Assembly (NCBI GenBank): GCA_965220855.1
Contig: CBDCQY010000002.1
Span: forward strand, 186,001-250,000
Direction: 5' to 3'
Source of the DNA: Bin95 sp965220855
GTDB taxonomy: Bacteria; Pseudomonadota; Alphaproteobacteria; Bin95
Length of the DNA: 64,000 nucleotides
The notes beneath the pieces are model-generated. The model ran no database searches, was not told where the DNA came from, and was given only the letters and a program-made list of their open reading frames with translations. Shown here one piece after another: positions 1 to 7,867 of this stretch. Position numbers and translations under genes: made by a program. The number at the start of each line of letters is the position of its first letter. Position 1 is the stretch's first letter.

Positions 1-176
1 CCGCCAACAGTCCGGCGGCGGTGCAGGCGGTGAAGGAGCAGATCGCCGCCGGCCTCGCGGAATGGACGCTCTCGCAGGAGCCGCGCGACCAGGCCCTCGG
101 CGACCGCGTGCGCGCCTCCCCCGACTTCCGGGAAGGCGTCGCCGCCTTCCTGGAGAAGCGCCAGCCGGACTATTGA
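1..176 (+). CDS. enoyl-CoA hydratase/isomerase (crotonase) family, C-terminal fragment
   Basis: The window opens inside this gene; the frame begins at base 3 and ends at TGA 174-176, giving 57 residues. The sequence has the usual crotonase tail: a helix beginning ANSPAAVQAVKEQI followed by a region ending DFREGVAAFLEKRQPDY. In this family that segment packs on the active site and completes the trimer. The catalytic residues lie upstream and cannot be seen, so the substrate is unknown. A second, complete crotonase lies at 43593-44393 and has a similar ending. The gene is cut by the window edge, not truncated in nature as far as can be told. Confidence 0.8.
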   Translation, partial: ANSPAAVQAVKEQIAAGLAEWTLSQEPRDQALGDRVRASPDFREGVAAFLEKRQPDY

Positions 177-255
177 CGCGGGTCCCCATGGACCCGAGGC
201 CCCTTTGCGTCATATGCTTGGGGGAACGGGCAGTCCGCCGCGAGGGTCGCGCGCC

Positions 256-2676
256 ATGGAAGTCTCCGCCTTCATCGATCGACGCCCGGACGCCGGCGAG
301 GCGCTGGCGCTGGCCGACAGCGGCGATCTCGCGGGCCTCATGGCGGCGGCGGCGGAATTGCGGGACCGGCTCCACGGGCCGCGCGTCAGTTTTTCGCGCA
401 AGGTGTTCATTCCGCTCACCCATCTCTGCCGGGATGTCTGCCATTACTGCACCTTCGCGCACCCGCCGCGCCGGGGCGAGCGCGCCTACATGACGCCGGA
501 CCGGGTGCTGGAAGTCGCGCGCGCGGGCGCGGCGGCCGGCTGCAAGGAGGCGCTGTTCACGCTCGGCGACAAGCCGGAGCGGCGCTACCGCGCGGCGCGC
601 GAGGCGCTGGCGGAACTCGGCCATAAGACGACGCTCGACTATCTGGGCGCCATGGCGAAGCTGGTCTTCGAGGAGACCGGCCTCTTGCCGCATCTCAATC
701 CGGGGCTGATGAGCGCGGCGGAACTGGCGGCGCTCCGCCCGGTCGCGGCCTCCATGGGCATCATGCTGGAAAGCGCCTCCGACCGGCTCTGCGAGAAGGG
801 CATGGCGCATTACGGCTCGCCGGACAAGCGCCCGGCGCGCCGGCTGGAGACCATCCGCCTGGCGGGCGAGGCGAAGATTCCCTTCACCTCCGGCATCCTG
901 ATCGGCATCGGCGAAACCCGGCGCGAGCGCATCGAGGCGCTGCTGGCGCTCCGCGACATCGACGACGCGACCGGCGCGGTGCAGGAGATCATCGTCCAGA
1001 ATTTCCGCGCCAAGCCGGGCACCAAGATGGCCGGCGCGCCCGAACCCGGCCTCGACGAGCTGCTCTGGACCATCGCCGCCGCCCGGCTGATCTTCGGCCC
1101 GGCCGCCTCCATCCAGGCCCCGCCCAATCTCTCGCCGGGCGCGCTCGGCCCGATCGTGGCGGCGGGCATCGACGACTGGGGCGGCGTCTCGCCGGTGACG
1201 CCGGATTTCGTCAATCCCGAAGCGCCCTGGCCGCATCTGGAGGCGCTGGCGCGCGAGACGGCCGCGGCCGGCAAGCAGCTGGTCGAGCGCCTGACCGCCT
1301 ATCCGCGCTATCTCGACGCCGAATGGCTGGCTCCGCCGATGCTGACCCGGGCCTTGCAGCTCTCCGACGCCGAAGGGCTGGCGCGGCCGGACGACTGGTC
1401 GCCGGGCGCGCTCAAGGCTCCGGAGCCGATGCCGAGGCGGGGCGCGGCGAGCGCCGATATCGCGGACATGCTGGAAGAGACCCTGGCCGGCGCGCCGCTC
1501 GACGAGGCGCGCATCGTGTGCCTGTTCGGGGCGCGCGACGACGACTTCCACGCCGTGGCGGCGGCGGCCGACCGGCTGCGCGCGCGGCTTGCCGGCGATA
1601 CGGTCACCTATGTGGTGAACCGCAATATCAACTACACCAATGTCTGCTACTTCAAATGCCAGTTCTGCGCCTTCTCCAAGGGCAAGCTCTCGGAGAATCT
1701 GCGCGGGCGGCCCTACGACCTGGACCTGGACGAGATCCGCCGGCGCGTCCGCGAGGCCTGGGAACGCGGCGCCACCGAGGTCTGTATGCAGGGCGGCATC
1801 CACCCGGACTATACCGGGCGGACCTATCTGGATGTGCTCGACGCGGTGAAGTCGGCCGCCCCGGACATCCACATCCACGCCTTCACGCCGCTCGAAGTGT
1901 TCCAGGGCGCGCATACGCTGGGCCTGTCCGTCGAGGCCTTTCTGCGCGACCTGAAGGCCGCCGGCCTCGGCACCCTGCCGGGCACGGCGGCGGAGATACT
2001 CGACGACGAGGTGCGGCGCATCATCTGCCCGGACAAGATCGACACCCGCCAGTGGCTCGACGTAATGGAGACGGCGCACGGCCTCGGCATCCGCTCGACC
2101 GCGACCGTCATGTACGGCCATGTCGAGCGGCCGGTCCATTGGGCGCGCCATTTGCTGCGGCTCCGCGACTTGCAGGCGCGGACCGGCGGCTTCACCGAAT
2201 TCGTGCCGCTGCCCTTCGTGCATATGGAGGCGCCGATCTATCTCAAGGGCCGGGCGCGCAAGGGGCCGACCTTCCGCGAGGCGGTGCTGATGCACGCCGT
2301 TGCGAGGCTGGCGCTCGCGCCGCATTTCATCAACATCCAGACCTCCTGGGTCAAGATGGGGCCGGAGGGCGTGGCGGCGGCGCTCGCTGCGGGCGCCAAC
2401 GATCTGGGCGGCACGCTGATGAACGAAAGCATCACCCGCGCCGCCGGCACGCTGCACGGGCAGGAAATGCCGCCGCACCGCATGGAGGAGGCGATCCGCG
2501 CCGCCGGCCGGCGGCCGGCCCAGCGCACCACGCCCTATGGGCGCCCGCCCGAGACGCAGACCCGCCGCTCGCGCCAGGCCCCGCCGCTCGCCCCTGCGGT
2601 CGAGACGCCGGCGCGCAAATATGAGCGCACCGGCCCCCGCAGCCTCTACCGCCCGGGCCTGACCGCGGCGGAATAG
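256..2676 (+). CDS. fbiC: FO synthase, fused CofG-CofH (F420 biosynthesis)
   Basis: Predicted 7,8-didemethyl-8-hydroxy-5-deazariboflavin (FO) synthase, which makes the chromophore of cofactor F420 from tyrosine and a ribityl uracil intermediate. Two radical-SAM modules are fused in 806 residues. The CofG half has the CX3CX2C cluster CRDVCHYC at residues 58-65 (from the ATG at 256), and the CofH half has CYFKCQFC at 464-471. The length matches actinobacterial FbiC; archaea usually have two separate proteins. I chose ATG 256 because a GAGG lies about 10 bases upstream; an in-frame TTG at 205 is the alternative. No other F420 genes (fbiA/cofD, fbiB/cofE, cofC) are in the window. Fused FbiC in proteobacteria is usually attributed to transfer, but the base composition here matches the neighbours. 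Confidence 0.92.
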   Translation: MEVSAFIDRRPDAGEALALADSGDLAGLMAAAAELRDRLHGPRVSFSRKVFIPLTHLCRDVCHYCTFAHPPRRGERAYMTPDRVLEVARAGAAAGCKEALFTLGDKPERRYRAAREALAELGHKTTLDYLGAMAKLVFEETGLLPHLNPGLMSAAELAALRPVAASMGIMLESASDRLCEKGMAHYGSPDKRPARRLETIRLAGEAKIPFTSGILIGIGETRRERIEALLALRDIDDATGAVQEIIVQNFRAKPGTKMAGAPEPGLDELLWTIAAARLIFGPAASIQAPPNLSPGALGPIVAAGIDDWGGVSPVTPDFVNPEAPWPHLEALARETAAAGKQLVERLTAYPRYLDAEWLAPPMLTRALQLSDAEGLARPDDWSPGALKAPEPMPRRGAASADIADMLEETLAGAPLDEARIVCLFGARDDDFHAVAAAADRLRARLAGDTVTYVVNRNINYTNVCYFKCQFCAFSKGKLSENLRGRPYDLDLDEIRRRVREAWERGATEVCMQGGIHPDYTGRTYLDVLDAVKSAAPDIHIHAFTPLEVFQGAHTLGLSVEAFLRDLKAAGLGTLPGTAAEILDDEVRRIICPDKIDTRQWLDVMETAHGLGIRSTATVMYGHVERPVHWARHLLRLRDLQARTGGFTEFVPLPFVHMEAPIYLKGRARKGPTFREAVLMHAVARLALAPHFINIQTSWVKMGPEGVAAALAAGANDLGGTLMNESITRAAGTLHGQEMPPHRMEEAIRAAGRRPAQRTTPYGRPPETQTRRSRQAPPLAPAVETPARKYERTGPRSLYRPGLTAAE

Positions 2677-2686
2677 CGAACCGGCC

Positions 2687-2716
2687 TTGCGCCGTTCGCA
2701 AATCCATGTGTATATT
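2687..2716 (+). promoter_or_regulatory. candidate sigma-70-type promoter
   Basis: TTGCGC at 2687-2692 and TATATT at 2711-2716 are separated by 18 bases, in the only AT-leaning stretch between fbiC and the small membrane-protein pair. The position, about 48 bases before the first small gene, fits a promoter for that pair. This is a consensus match only. Confidence 0.4.
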
Positions 2717-2763
2717 GGAGCGGTGCGGGCGAGCCCGTTGTCTTCGATGTGGAGGATTATGTG

Positions 2764-3003
2764 TTGAGCGCGGAACTGATCGCCATTCTGGGCGTCGGCG
2801 TGGCCCTGGCGGGATTTATCTGGCAAGGACTGCGAAGCCTTCGCGCCGATCTGGTCGGCCGGATGGACCGTATGGAGGGCCGGTCGGACTCTCGGATGGA
2901 TCGGATCGAGGACAGGATGACGGAATTGGGCGACCGCGTATCGCGGATCGAGGGAATGCTGCACCAGCATTTCGGCCGCAACGAGCCGCCGGCGGCGGAA
3001 TAG
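2764..3003 (+). CDS. small membrane-anchored coiled-coil protein (tandem copy 1)
   Basis: Unrecognised 79-residue protein. Residues 1-22 (SAELIAILGVGVALAGFIWQ) form one hydrophobic membrane segment. The rest is charged and heptad-like, with repeated MDRMEG/RMDRIEDRM units that predict a short amphipathic coiled coil, then a proline- and alanine-rich tail. The start is taken as TTG 2764 because it aligns exactly with the ATG of the tandem copy at 3022 (both begin SAELIAI) and sits 8 bases after GGAGG (2751-2755). GTG 2761 or GTG 2749 are possible. The architecture resembles small membrane proteins with a cytoplasmic coiled coil, but no function can be assigned. It is probably co-transcribed with the next gene, 18 bases downstream. 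Confidence 0.65.
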   Translation: MSAELIAILGVGVALAGFIWQGLRSLRADLVGRMDRMEGRSDSRMDRIEDRMTELGDRVSRIEGMLHQHFGRNEPPAAE

Positions 3004-3021
3004 CGGCGAAAAGGCTATGCC

Positions 3022-3285
3022 ATGAGCGCGGAACTGATCGCCATTGTGGGCGTCGGCTTGGCCTTGGCGGGTCTGTTCTGGCATGGGCAGCGCGGTATCC
3101 GCGCCGAACAGCGGCAATTCCAGGTCGAACTGCAGCAAGTGCGTGCGGAGCTTGGCGGCCGGATGGACCGCATCGAGGACAGAATGACCGAACTGTGCGC
3201 CTCGGTGTCGCGGATCGAGCGGATGCTGCGCCGGCATCTCGGCCCGGCCGCAACGCCGCCGGCGGACCGGGCGCCTACCCCATAA
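3022..3285 (+). CDS. small membrane-anchored coiled-coil protein (tandem copy 2)
   Basis: 87-residue paralogue of the gene just upstream. It shares the N-terminal membrane helix (SAELIAIVGVGLALAGLFW) and the motif GRMDRIEDRMTEL, but carries an extra Q/E/R-rich segment (about residues 27-45) that lengthens the coiled coil. The C-terminus is a disordered-looking proline-rich tail. The last 11 bases overlap the convergent DUF1491 gene. The pair clearly arose by local duplication, and the copies have since diverged in the middle. Function unknown. Confidence 0.7.
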   Translation: MSAELIAIVGVGLALAGLFWHGQRGIRAEQRQFQVELQQVRAELGGRMDRIEDRMTELCASVSRIERMLRRHLGPAATPPADRAPTP

Positions 3286-3607
3286 GCTCCACCGGCTCGT
3301 CGAGCGGGTGGCGGCCTTCGCGGTCTTCGATTTCCAGCACCCAGAGGTCGGGGTCGCGGGCCGCCTCGCGGGCGATTTCGGCGTCGGCTTCGGCTTCCGG
3401 CGCGGGCGGGCGGGCGAGCCAGCGGCGGCTGTCGCCCTCCCGCCAGGCCGGGCGCAGCAATTGCGCCGTGCCGTCGAGGCGATTCAGCTTGAGCAGCACC
3501 GCGCCCGCGCCGTCGAAGCCGCGCCTCGCCACCTGCGCCGCGCAGCCGCGCGCCGAAGCCGCCCGCACGCAGGCCTGGATGTAGAGACGCGGCGTCAGCG
3601 CCGGCAC
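3275..3607 (-). CDS. DUF1491 family protein
   Basis: 110-residue protein of the DUF1491 family, which is found mainly in Alphaproteobacteria and has no known biochemical role. Family features visible are the N-terminal LYIQACVRAASARG segment, the RRGFDGAGAVLLKLNRLDG strand pair and the WLARPPAPEAEADAEIAREA region followed by LWVLEIEDREGRHPLDEPV. It lies 8 bases downstream of the dioxygenase gene on the same strand and so may be the last gene of a fabD-dioxygenase-DUF1491 transcript. Its 3' end overlaps the convergent small membrane gene by 11 bases. Confidence 0.85.
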   Translation of the reverse strand: MPALTPRLYIQACVRAASARGCAAQVARRGFDGAGAVLLKLNRLDGTAQLLRPAWREGDSRRWLARPPAPEAEADAEIAREAARDPDLWVLEIEDREGRHPLDEPVELMG

Positions 3608-3615
3608 GGGAGGCC

Positions 3616-4482
3616 TCAGGCGTGGCCGGGCACGATGTGGCGCGCCGGCGAGGGGCGGAAGGTCGCCCGCTTCAGCCAGCGGTTCTGCGCCGGGTCGAAG
3701 TCGTCGCGCTTGTGCAGCAGGAAGCCATTGTCCCAGAGCACCGTGTCGCCGACCCGCCAGTCGTGGCGATAGACGAAGCGCGCCTCGGTGGCGTGCGCGA
3801 TCAGCCGGTCGAGCAGCGCGCGGCCTTCCGCCGCCTCCATGCCCTCGACGCCGGCCATGGTTCCGGGATCGAGATAGAGCGCCTTGCGCCCGCTCGCGGG
3901 ATGGGTGTGCACCAGCGGGTGGGTCACATCCGGGGTGCGCCGGCGGATTTCCGCCTCGGCCAGCTTGTCGATCTCACCGTAGCCGGCCACGCGCACGGCG
4001 TAGCTGAAGACGCCGCGCCGGGTCTCGATCTCGGCCTTGGTGTCGTCGTCCAGCGCCGCCCAGGCGGCTTCCAGATTGGCCCAGCAGGTGGGCGCGCCGT
4101 CGGCCGGCGTCTCGACGCAATAGAGCAGCGAGCCGGTGGCCGGCCGGGCCATGTAGGACTGGTCGGTGTGCCAGGCGAGCTCGCCCTGGCCGACGCCGCC
4201 GATCGTGTCGCCGTCGGGGCCGCGCATGTTGGAGATATAGGTGATCTCCGGCACGGATTTGGACGCCCAGTCGGCGCGCACGATCCGCTCCAGCGCGCCG
4301 AACCAGCCGGCCGCCACCGCCAGTTCCGTCTCGGAGAGCGCCTGGCGGCGGAACACCAGCACGCCATGCTCCGCGAGCGCGGCGTCGAGTGCGGCGCGCA
4401 CGTCCGGTCCGGGCGCCTCATGCAGCGCGACGCCCTCGACGATGCGCGCGAAGCCGTTGTCGGCGGGAGTGAGCGTGAACAT
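3616..4482 (-). CDS. TauD/TfdA-family Fe(II)/2-oxoglutarate dioxygenase
   Basis: 288-residue enzyme of the taurine/2,4-D dioxygenase family, which couples 2-oxoglutarate decarboxylation to substrate hydroxylation. The iron-binding facial triad is visible: H105-x-D107 in WHTDQSY and the distal His257 in NGFLLHKRDDF. An arginine near 272 (RWLKRATF) fits the 2-oxoglutarate salt bridge. The length is normal. The real substrate cannot be read from sequence; relatives act on taurine, alkyl sulfates, carnitine precursors and others. The ATG overlaps the fabD stop (TGATG), so translation is probably coupled, although no metabolic link to fabD is obvious. Confidence 0.85.
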   Translation of the reverse strand: MFTLTPADNGFARIVEGVALHEAPGPDVRAALDAALAEHGVLVFRRQALSETELAVAAGWFGALERIVRADWASKSVPEITYISNMRGPDGDTIGGVGQGELAWHTDQSYMARPATGSLLYCVETPADGAPTCWANLEAAWAALDDDTKAEIETRRGVFSYAVRVAGYGEIDKLAEAEIRRRTPDVTHPLVHTHPASGRKALYLDPGTMAGVEGMEAAEGRALLDRLIAHATEARFVYRHDWRVGDTVLWDNGFLLHKRDDFDPAQNRWLKRATFRPSPARHIVPGHA

Positions 4483-5423
4483 CAGAGCTCCTTCAGCAGC
4501 GCCTCGATATCGTCCGGTCCCTGCACGGCCACGCCCGACATGTTGCGGTCGATGCGCCGCACCAGCCCGGAGAGCACCTTGCCGCTGCCGAGCTCGACCA
4601 GCTTGTCCACGTCATTGTCGCGCATGAAGAGCATGCTCTCGCGCCAGCGCACCGTCGCCGTGACCTGGCGCACCAGCAGGTCGGGCAGTTCGCTCGCATC
4701 CTCGACCGGCAGCGCGGTGACATTGGCGACCGGCGGCGCGGCGGGCGCGGCGATCTCTACCTCGGCCAGCGCCTCGGCCATGGCGTCGGCGGCCGGGCGC
4801 AGCAGGGCGGAGTGGAAGGGCGCGCTCACATCGAGCAGGATCGCGCGGCGCGCGCCAAGCCCGCGCGCGATCTCGACCGCGCGCTCGACCGCCTCCCGGT
4901 CGCCGCTCACCACCACCTGCCCCGGCGCATTGTCGTTGGCGACATCGCAGACCTGGCCCTCGGCGGCCTGGCTCGCCACCTCCGTCACCTGGTCGATCTC
5001 GAGCCCCAGCAGCGCCGCCATGGCGCCCGCGCCCACCGGCGCGGCCGCCTGCATCGACCGGCCGCGCAGCCGGAGCAGCCGCGCGGCGTCCGCCAGGCGG
5101 AAAGCGCCGACGGCGGTGAGCGCGGAATATTCGCCGAGCGAATGGCCGGCGACGAAGCGCGCGGCCGCCGGCAGCGCCACGCCGCCCTCGCGCTCCAGCA
5201 CGCGCAGCGCCGCCATGCTGTGCGCCATCAGCGCCGGCTGGGCGTTCTCGGTGAGCGTCAGCGTCTCCGCCGGGCCCTCGAACATCAGCCGCGAGAGATT
5301 CTGCCCGAGCGCCTCATCGACCTCCTCGAACACCTCGCGCGCCGCGAGCGAGGCCTCGGCCAGCGCCCGACCCATGCCGACGGCCTGCGATCCCTGTCCC
5401 GGAAAGACGAACGCCCGCGCCAC
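4482..5423 (-). CDS. fabD: malonyl-CoA:ACP transacylase
   Basis: Loads malonate from CoA onto acyl carrier protein for type II fatty acid synthesis in the cytoplasm. 313 residues. The start VARAFVFPGQGSQAVGMG is the canonical FabD N-terminus, the nucleophile is Ser95 in GHSLGEYSAL, and His205 in SAPFHSALL is the catalytic partner. I use GTG 5423 because GGGAGGGG lies just upstream; a GTG at 5447 would add eight non-conserved residues. In many alphaproteobacteria fabD is followed by fabG-acpP-fabF; here a dioxygenase follows. It is divergent from the ribosomal rpsF operon. Confidence 0.95.
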   Translation of the reverse strand: MARAFVFPGQGSQAVGMGRALAEASLAAREVFEEVDEALGQNLSRLMFEGPAETLTLTENAQPALMAHSMAALRVLEREGGVALPAAARFVAGHSLGEYSALTAVGAFRLADAARLLRLRGRSMQAAAPVGAGAMAALLGLEIDQVTEVASQAAEGQVCDVANDNAPGQVVVSGDREAVERAVEIARGLGARRAILLDVSAPFHSALLRPAADAMAEALAEVEIAAPAAPPVANVTALPVEDASELPDLLVRQVTATVRWRESMLFMRDNDVDKLVELGSGKVLSGLVRRIDRNMSGVAVQGPDDIEALLKEL

Positions 5424-5500
5424 TGGTCCCCTCCCGCTGGCTGTCACCGAAGCGCAATCAAGGCGCGCCGGCGGAAACTGTCAAGGCCGCGCGCGGCGGC

Positions 5501-5528
5501 TTGCGCCCGCCGCCGGGTCGTGTATAAC
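5501..5528 (+). promoter_or_regulatory. candidate promoter of the rpsF operon
   Basis: TTGCGC (5501-5506) and TATAAC (5523-5528) with a 16-base spacer lie 41 bases before the rpsF start, in the fabD/rpsF divergent gap. This is a consensus match, unverified. Confidence 0.45.
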
Positions 5529-5569
5529 CGCGCGTCGCACCATAACAGCCGGGACGAAGCCGACGAGCC

Positions 5570-6013
5570 ATGGCTCTTTACGAGAATGTCTTCATCGCCC
5601 GCCAGGACATGTCTCCCGCGCAGGTGGAGAACCTGGCGGACGACTATGTCTCCGTCATGGAGTCGCTGGGCGGCACGGTAGCCAAGCGCGAGCATTGGGG
5701 CCTCAAGACGCTCGCCTACCGCATCAAGAAGAACCGCAAGGGCCATTATGTGCTCTTCAATTTCGACGCCTCCGGCGACGCGATCGCGGAGCTGGAGCGC
5801 CGGATGCGCCTCTCCGAGGATGTGTTGCGCTATCTCACCGTGCGCATCGACGCCGTGGACGAGCGCCCCTCGGTGATGCTGCAGGCGCGCCCGCGCGACG
5901 ATCGCGGCCGGCGCGATGCGCGCCCGCGCCGCGAGTCCCGGGGAGAGCCTCGCGAGGCCGCGCCCGCGCCGGAGTCCGCGCCTGAAGCCGCCGCCCAGGA
6001 GGCCGCCCAATGA
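5570..6013 (+). CDS. rpsF: 30S ribosomal protein bS6
   Basis: Small-subunit protein that binds 16S rRNA as a heterodimer with bS18. 147 residues. The globular domain (1-95) begins MALYENVFIARQD and includes the conserved WGLKTLAYRIKKNRKGHY strand. It is followed by an unusually long Arg-, Glu- and Ala-rich disordered tail (about 100-147), which is common in alphaproteobacterial S6. The first gene of rpsF-rpsR-DUF2232-rplI; its stop overlaps the rpsR ATG by four bases. Confidence 0.98.
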   Translation: MALYENVFIARQDMSPAQVENLADDYVSVMESLGGTVAKREHWGLKTLAYRIKKNRKGHYVLFNFDASGDAIAELERRMRLSEDVLRYLTVRIDAVDERPSVMLQARPRDDRGRRDARPRRESRGEPREAAPAPESAPEAAAQEAAQ

Positions 6014-6249
6014 ACGCCGCCGCCCCCCGCCGCCCGTTCTTCCGCCGGCGCAAGAGCTGCCCGTTTTCCGGCCCCAACGCGCCGGAGATCGACTACAAGG
6101 ATGTGAAGCTGCTGCAGCGCTTCCTGTCGGAGCGCGGCAAGATCGTGCCGAGCCGGATTACCGCCGTGTCGGCGAAGAAGCAGCGCGAACTCGCCCGCGC
6201 CATCAAGCGGGCGCGCTTTCTGGGCCTCCTGCCCTATGTCGTGAAATAG
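6010..6249 (+). CDS. rpsR: 30S ribosomal protein bS18
   Basis: 79 residues, normal length. Contains the hallmark RRKSCPFSG and IDYKDVKLLQRFLSERGKIVPSRIT, then the basic helix KKQRELARAIKRARFLGLLPYV. It binds next to bS6 on the platform of the 30S subunit. The ATGA overlap with rpsF indicates coupled translation and matched stoichiometry. A short GC hairpin (6255-6274) follows before the next gene and may modulate read-through. Confidence 0.98.
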   Translation: MNAAAPRRPFFRRRKSCPFSGPNAPEIDYKDVKLLQRFLSERGKIVPSRITAVSAKKQRELARAIKRARFLGLLPYVVK

Positions 6250-6283
6250 GGTCGGGGGAGCTCCGGCTCTCCCCGCTTATGGG

Positions 6284-7225
6284 ATGGGCAAGGACCTCAT
6301 CCTGCTGGTCGTCGGCGGCCTGACCGCCGGCCTCCTGTTCGGCTCCATTTCGACCGGCTCGCTGGCCGCAGCCTTCCTGCTCTATTTCGCCGCCGCGCCG
6401 CTCTTCCTGGTGGGCCTGTCGCTCGGCTGGCTGCCGGCGGCTGCCGCCGCCCTGGTGGGCGCGGCTGTGGTGACCGTCATGCTGGGGCTGCTGGCGGCGG
6501 GCAATTTCGCGCTCGCGGTCGGCTTGCCCGCCGCGCTGCTCTGCCGCCAGGCGCTGCTGAGCCGCCCGGACGGGCAGGGCGGCGCGGAATGGTATCCGCC
6601 GGGCCGGCTGGCGGCCCTGCTCGCCGGCCTGGCGGCGGCGATCCTTGCCGGCATGTGCGTCTTCGCCCTGCTCCGGGGCGTCGATCCGCGCGAGGCGGTG
6701 CAGCAGGCGGTCGAGGCGGTGCTGAATGCGGGTCTGCCGCCGGAAGTCGCCGAGCGCGCCGCCGAACAGGGGCTGGCGGGGCAGATCGGCAGCGTGCTGC
6801 CGGGCGTCTCGGCGGCCATGATCTATATCGCGCTGGCCTTCGATGGCGTGCTGGCGCAGGGGATCGCCGCGCGGCTCGGCATCGCGCGCCGCCCGACGCC
6901 CGCCTGGCGCGCGATCGCGCTGCCGTCCTGGCTCACGGTGGCGCTCGGCGTCTGCTGTCTCGGGGCGATTGCCGGCGGCGGGCTGCTGGAGTATATCGCC
7001 CGCAATCTGGCGGTGGTGCTGGCCGTTCCGTTCCTGTTGCAGGGTCTGGCCGTGGTCCACAGCCTGGCGAGCCGGCTGCCGGGGCGCGCGGTCTGGCTGG
7101 TCGGGTTCTACCTGCTGGCGATCGTCATGGCCTGGCCGTTCCTGCTGGTGGCGGCGCTTGGCCTCGCCGAACCCTATGCCGCGCTGCGCACCCGTTTCGG
7201 GGGCGGCGCGAAGGAGAACGAGTGA
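6284..7225 (+). CDS. DUF2232 multi-pass membrane protein
   Basis: 313-residue inner-membrane protein with about eight hydrophobic segments spread through its length, for example residues 5-20, 28-48, 52-80, 105-128, 170-190 and 205-310. It belongs to the DUF2232 group, which in Alphaproteobacteria sits between rpsR and rplI exactly as here. Proposed relationships are to YybS-like or substrate-specific membrane components, with no established function. Its TGA overlaps the rplI ATG (TGATG). Confidence 0.85.
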   Translation: MGKDLILLVVGGLTAGLLFGSISTGSLAAAFLLYFAAAPLFLVGLSLGWLPAAAAALVGAAVVTVMLGLLAAGNFALAVGLPAALLCRQALLSRPDGQGGAEWYPPGRLAALLAGLAAAILAGMCVFALLRGVDPREAVQQAVEAVLNAGLPPEVAERAAEQGLAGQIGSVLPGVSAAMIYIALAFDGVLAQGIAARLGIARRPTPAWRAIALPSWLTVALGVCCLGAIAGGGLLEYIARNLAVVLAVPFLLQGLAVVHSLASRLPGRAVWLVGFYLLAIVMAWPFLLVAALGLAEPYAALRTRFGGGAKENE

Positions 7226-7824
7226 TGGAACTGGTGCTGCTCGAACGGGTCGAGAGCCTCGGCCTGATGGGCGATGTGGTCACGGTCAAGCCGGGCTATG
7301 CGCGCAACTATCTTCTGCCGCAGAAGAAGGCGCTCCGGGCGACGCCGGAGAACATGGCCGCCTTCGAGGCGCGCCGGGCGGAGCTGGAGGCGCGCAATCT
7401 GGAGCGCAAGGGCGAGGCCGAGGCGGTCGCCGCCAGGCTGGAGGGCTTCAGCGTCACGGTGATTCGCCGCGCCGGCGACACCGGCCACCTCTACGGCTCG
7501 GTCACCGTGCGCGACATCGCCGAGGCCGCGCATGAGGCGGGCGTCGAGCTCGACCGCCGGCAGCTGCGGCTGGCCCAGCCGATCAAGGCGCTCGGGCTGC
7601 ACGAGATCGCGGTGCAGCTGCACCCCGAGGTGCAGGTCGGGATCGCCGCCAATGTCGCCCGCACGCTCGACGAGGCCGAGGCGCAGGCGCGCGGCGAGGA
7701 TGTGCTGGCGGCCGAGGAGGAGGACGCCTATCGTTTCGAGGGCGGCATGTCGGAGTTCTTCGAGGGCGGCGAGGCGCCCGACGCCGGGGCGGAGCCGGAA
7801 GAGGGCGAGGAAGGGAGCGGCTAG
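7225..7824 (+). CDS. rplI: 50S ribosomal protein bL9
   Basis: 199 residues. The N-terminal rRNA-binding domain carries MELVLLERVESLGLMGDVV and the signature GYARNYLLPQKKA. A long connecting helix (about 45-75) leads to the C-terminal domain with GHLYGSVTVRDIA. A 45-residue acidic extension (about 155-199, EEEDAYRFEGG...EEGEEGSG) extends beyond the E. coli length; such tails are frequent in alphaproteobacterial L9. It is the last gene of the rpsF cluster. Confidence 0.97.
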   Translation: MELVLLERVESLGLMGDVVTVKPGYARNYLLPQKKALRATPENMAAFEARRAELEARNLERKGEAEAVAARLEGFSVTVIRRAGDTGHLYGSVTVRDIAEAAHEAGVELDRRQLRLAQPIKALGLHEIAVQLHPEVQVGIAANVARTLDEAEAQARGEDVLAAEEEDAYRFEGGMSEFFEGGEAPDAGAEPEEGEEGSG

Positions 7825-7867
7825 CGCGCCGCTCGCCGCCCGCCGACGGGAAGGGAGCGCGGGTTCG

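Noticed and set aside
205..255. TTG start extending fbiC by 17 residues
   Set aside because: The added sequence is low-complexity and poorly placed for a ribosome site; ATG 256 has a nearby GAGG.
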